Below, one piece after another: positions 61,419 to 64,000 of a stretch of DNA of 64,000 bases. Made by a program: the position numbers and the translations under genes. The notes beneath the pieces are model-generated. The model was not told the origin of the DNA. It worked only from the letters and a program-made list of their open reading frames with translations, and did no database searches. The DNA lies in assembly GCA_030704615.1 (NCBI GenBank), contig CM060731.1, forward strand, positions 65,328,756 through 65,392,755, written 5' to 3'. This DNA comes from Takakia lepidozioides. Lineage: Eukaryota; Streptophyta; Takakiopsida; Takakiales; Takakiaceae. The number at the start of each line of letters is the position of its first letter. Within the stretch, counting starts at the first letter, position 1.

Positions 61419-62098
61419 TCATTCCTCAATCTGGTGAGAATTCCAGTTTCTTTCCTTTTTCTCTGAAAGTTTCGTTGGCAGTATTTCAGTCTCGTTCTTT
61501 GAAAACATTCTTGCCATCGTTCTTATAAAAAACATGTCTGTTGCAGGTGAGCACAGGTCCCACCTTCGCGGTGTGCAGAAAACATATGCGGCCTCATCCC
61601 AGTTATCACTGATCTCTGGAGACACTAATGTGCTTTTCCCATTTATATCCGTCAGTGACACATAAAAAACTTGTGCACCAAGTCTATATCCATGCACAAA
61701 ATCACTCTCCAATTTTGTTATGTCATGGGAAAGAGGTGGACGCACAACAGGCATAGATATCATCCGGCACAGAGGGATGTCCAGACGCCCTCCAGATACG
61801 AGCATGTCCCTTATAACCTCTGAGAGTTTACCTTCTGGAATGACATGAGTTCTTTCACCTTGTCAAGGTAGTGCACTTCAGATTCATCTGCTTCATCTGT
61901 ATTCTCTGAGCTTTTTCCGGACTCGTCCCCATCTCCAGATCTTTTCCCCTCTGATCCTGTAGGCTTGGACCTCACAGTTTTCTGCACGATGCCATTCAAT
62001 TCTGACTGAGTAATTTGCAAATAGTGAACGGCGGTAACGACCATCACTCTGTCTCCAAGAAACTCACTATGAATGGTGTGAAACAATTCAGCACTCAT
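61419..62098 (-). CDS. Unknown transposon-linked protein, head-to-head with the transposase
   Basis: Exon 1 (61832-62098) starts MSAELFHTIHSEFLGDRVMV and has a Ser/Asp/Glu-rich stretch, ending at a good donor (CAGAAG before gtaaac). A second exon up to about 61809 reads MLVSGGRLDIPLCRMISMPV and continues through LESDFVHGYRLGAQVFYVSL. The 3' limit is uncertain; a donor-like site lies near 61560. The start lies about 85 bp from the transposase start on the other strand, suggesting a shared bidirectional promoter. Confidence 0.4.
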
Positions 62099-62183
62099 TC
62101 TTCAACTGTGTTCTGGAGACATCAGTAAACCAATTTACACTAGATCTGCGATAGCAAGGTATAAACGTACGCGAGGAAGGAAG

Positions 62184-64000
62184 ATGGCTTCCTCTGAAGC
62201 GGAGTTCTTCTCTGACGACAAACCAGTGCCGTTCTCCCAGGAAGTCCTTGACAATGGATTTGCAATTGTTCTGGAACATGTCTTGGCTACCCGTTTTCAG
62301 CTGCAGAATGGCTCCATCTTTTTGGAGAAAGAGGTGTACGATCTTAAAGGGAAGTTGTTGAAATATTCTTTCCAAAACCGTGATGAGACGGCTCATATCA
62401 GCCAGTGGAGAGTGCGTCCTGGTCGATACAGAGTACTTGGAGAGCCTCGGCGAAAGTCCCTTGGGTCATATGTGACGCCCGGGACTGCTGCTTCGGTCGT
62501 TGAAGACAAGAGGGAGGTGGTGGTGAAAAAAGAACATACGTCCTCCACTCCAATCGTTGAGCTTTCAGATTCGTCCAATGATGACATAAGTGAAATTCCA
62601 AATCCAGTCCTTCCTACTGTGGTTGGAGAAGCTGATGAAGAAGAGATTTGTAGTGTCATTCCAAAATTGCGGGCGATGGGAGGAATGGCTAGATTCAAAA
62701 GTGAGTTGCGGGGAATTGATTGGGAATCTTTGAAGCAGGTGCCTGTGAAGTTCTTGCTGGAGACTTTTGATGGCGATATCATATTCGAGCTGCCTCCTCC
62801 TCCGCGAGTTGGAGGTGTAACAATCATGATGCATGGAATGGACCAGAAACACGACGGGCACCCGTGGTGCAGAACAAAAACATCCAATATTCAGAATGAT
62901 GACAAGCTTGTTTTCAGGAGGACAGTTTGCAATGGACACCTTAGGTGTGATAATTTGAATTGCAGACATTTTCTTCAGTCTGGGGTTCATAATCAAAGCG
63001 AATAGGAGGGTCTGGCGGAAAATCCATTTCAGCCTGGGACTGCCCCTCCACCGGCAAACACTTTTGTCTGCAAATTCTGCAAACTTGTGTCATCCTGCTT
63101 GGCGCTCTACGGAGCAAGAATGTACTATGTTGTCCACCGTTTGAAAACAATGACAAGAGCTTGTGTGCATTTCGGATTCCATAACCATCCTGTCTCGAAG
63201 GGGGATTACAGGGAGAGTGTTAAGACAGTATCGAGGTTGATTAAACAGGAGTTCGGGAGAAACCCATCCGCAACAACATCTGCAATTGCTCTTGGCGCAA
63301 GCAAGTCCTTCTTGGAAAACCATATTTTGAGTGAAGGGGATTCTGTGGGGACTAAACTTGACGGTGCAGCATTGGACCTGGTCATGGATCATTTCTCCAC
63401 TTTAAGTTCACCTAACATTCGGCATCAGATCAATGCATTGAGAATGGGCTCTGGGATCAGAGGCTACATAGAGAACATTTTGGAATTGAAACGAGTGAGC
63501 AAGTACGATTACATCCAGGACAATGTATTCCCAGGTCAAGGTGCCATCAAAGTTTTTCTTTTCAAAATGTCGACTGTTGGGGAGGGCAGTGGGGTTAGCC
63601 TCGTGAAGCGGATGCAGAAGACTGGGGACTTGCAGAACTGTTTTCTTATGTTTGATCATGTGAAACGAGTGAAGGATTGGACAACAATGGCTTGTCATGT
63701 CTACGATCCAGTGTACCAACGAGTTATGACAATTGCAGTTTGTGACATGCAATCTGAGGATATGGAATCCCAGAAGCTCATGTGGAATTCCCTGATTTGT
63801 GTCATGGGCTGCCATCTCCAAATTTCGCAGGTTTCATGGCGGATAGTGCTCAAGCAAATTTCAATGCTGTTCGTATTGTCTTCGGATCGGGCGACCCAAA
63901 AGTGCCTATGCCAGGAAGAGAGCGTACATGTCTATTCCATTGGACACAATCTCTGGAAAAACATACAAAGTCGGACATCAAACCAGAGATGCAGACTCAG
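62184..64000 (+). pseudogene. DDE transposase of an unplaced plant superfamily, partial
   Basis: The frame starts MASSEAEFFSDDKPVPFSQE at 62184. A single TAG at 63003-63005 interrupts it. Zinc-binding-looking segments CNGHLRCDNLNC, CKFCK and FGFHNHPVS recall WRKY-GCM1/FLYWCH-type domains of Mutator-related transposases. The catalytic part has NCFLMFDHVKRVKDWTTMAC (candidate first Asp) and, after a frameshift near 63805, GFMADSAQANFNAVRIVF (candidate second Asp) and RTCLFHWTQSLEKHTKSD. The catalytic Glu lies beyond the window end. One stop and one frameshift in an otherwise intact ORF suggest recent inactivation. The large acidic region (VELSDSSNDDISEIP) may be a SUMO-interacting motif. Confidence 0.6.

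Overview
This window is nuclear DNA from a land plant. The evidence is spliced GT-AG genes with short introns, a plant-type tRNA-Phe(GAA), a CC-type (ROXY-class) glutaredoxin ending in ALWL, a RIN2/RIN3-like membrane RING ligase, a plant class-3 lipase, and CACTA, MULE and other plant DNA transposons. I cannot fix the lineage; the mix of transposon-borne genes looks more like a non-seed plant than a crop angiosperm, but that is an impression only.

Layout. 1-5981 is mostly the right-hand part of a CACTA (En/Spm) element: a decayed transposase-like gene containing an FCP1-like phosphatase domain, then 100-bp subterminal repeats and a CACTA terminus at 5981. The element sits inside a gag-like reading frame (5982-6536, minus). 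7056-7817 holds another unrecognised minus ORF. 8503-19056 is a complete 10.55-kb Mutator-like element with ~275-bp terminal inverted repeats and a 9-bp target duplication; it carries a MULE transposase whose 3' half is inverted, and a multi-exon Ulp1-like protease gene. 19-24 kb is decayed sequence with an intron-containing pseudogene of a SYD-type SNF2 ATPase and a HAD-domain fragment.

Host genes follow: a RIN2/RIN3-like E3 ligase (24673-31254, 12 exons, 586 aa, modelled completely), a CC-type glutaredoxin (34901-35299), a Nudix hydrolase (42614-44557, 5' exon not found), a secreted class-3 lipase (49480-53936, 10 exons, 353 aa, one unusual splice donor) and tRNA-Phe (54816-54888). Between them lie short tandem repeats, a 728-bp MITE-like element and a tRNA-Phe remnant.

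57.4-64.0 kb is another transposon-like block and the most unusual part. It holds the C-terminal half of a circularly permuted DNA-methyltransferase-like protein (minus) abutting, with a 5-bp overlap, a plus-strand gene that begins with a ParB/Srx-like DGNHR motif. Splice phases suggest the two halves were once one gene. An array of seven near-perfect 22-bp palindromes, a lysine-rich ORF, an unknown minus gene and a DDE transposase running off the window end follow. The host genes are unrelated single-copy functions; the functional linkage worth attention is inside the three transposons.
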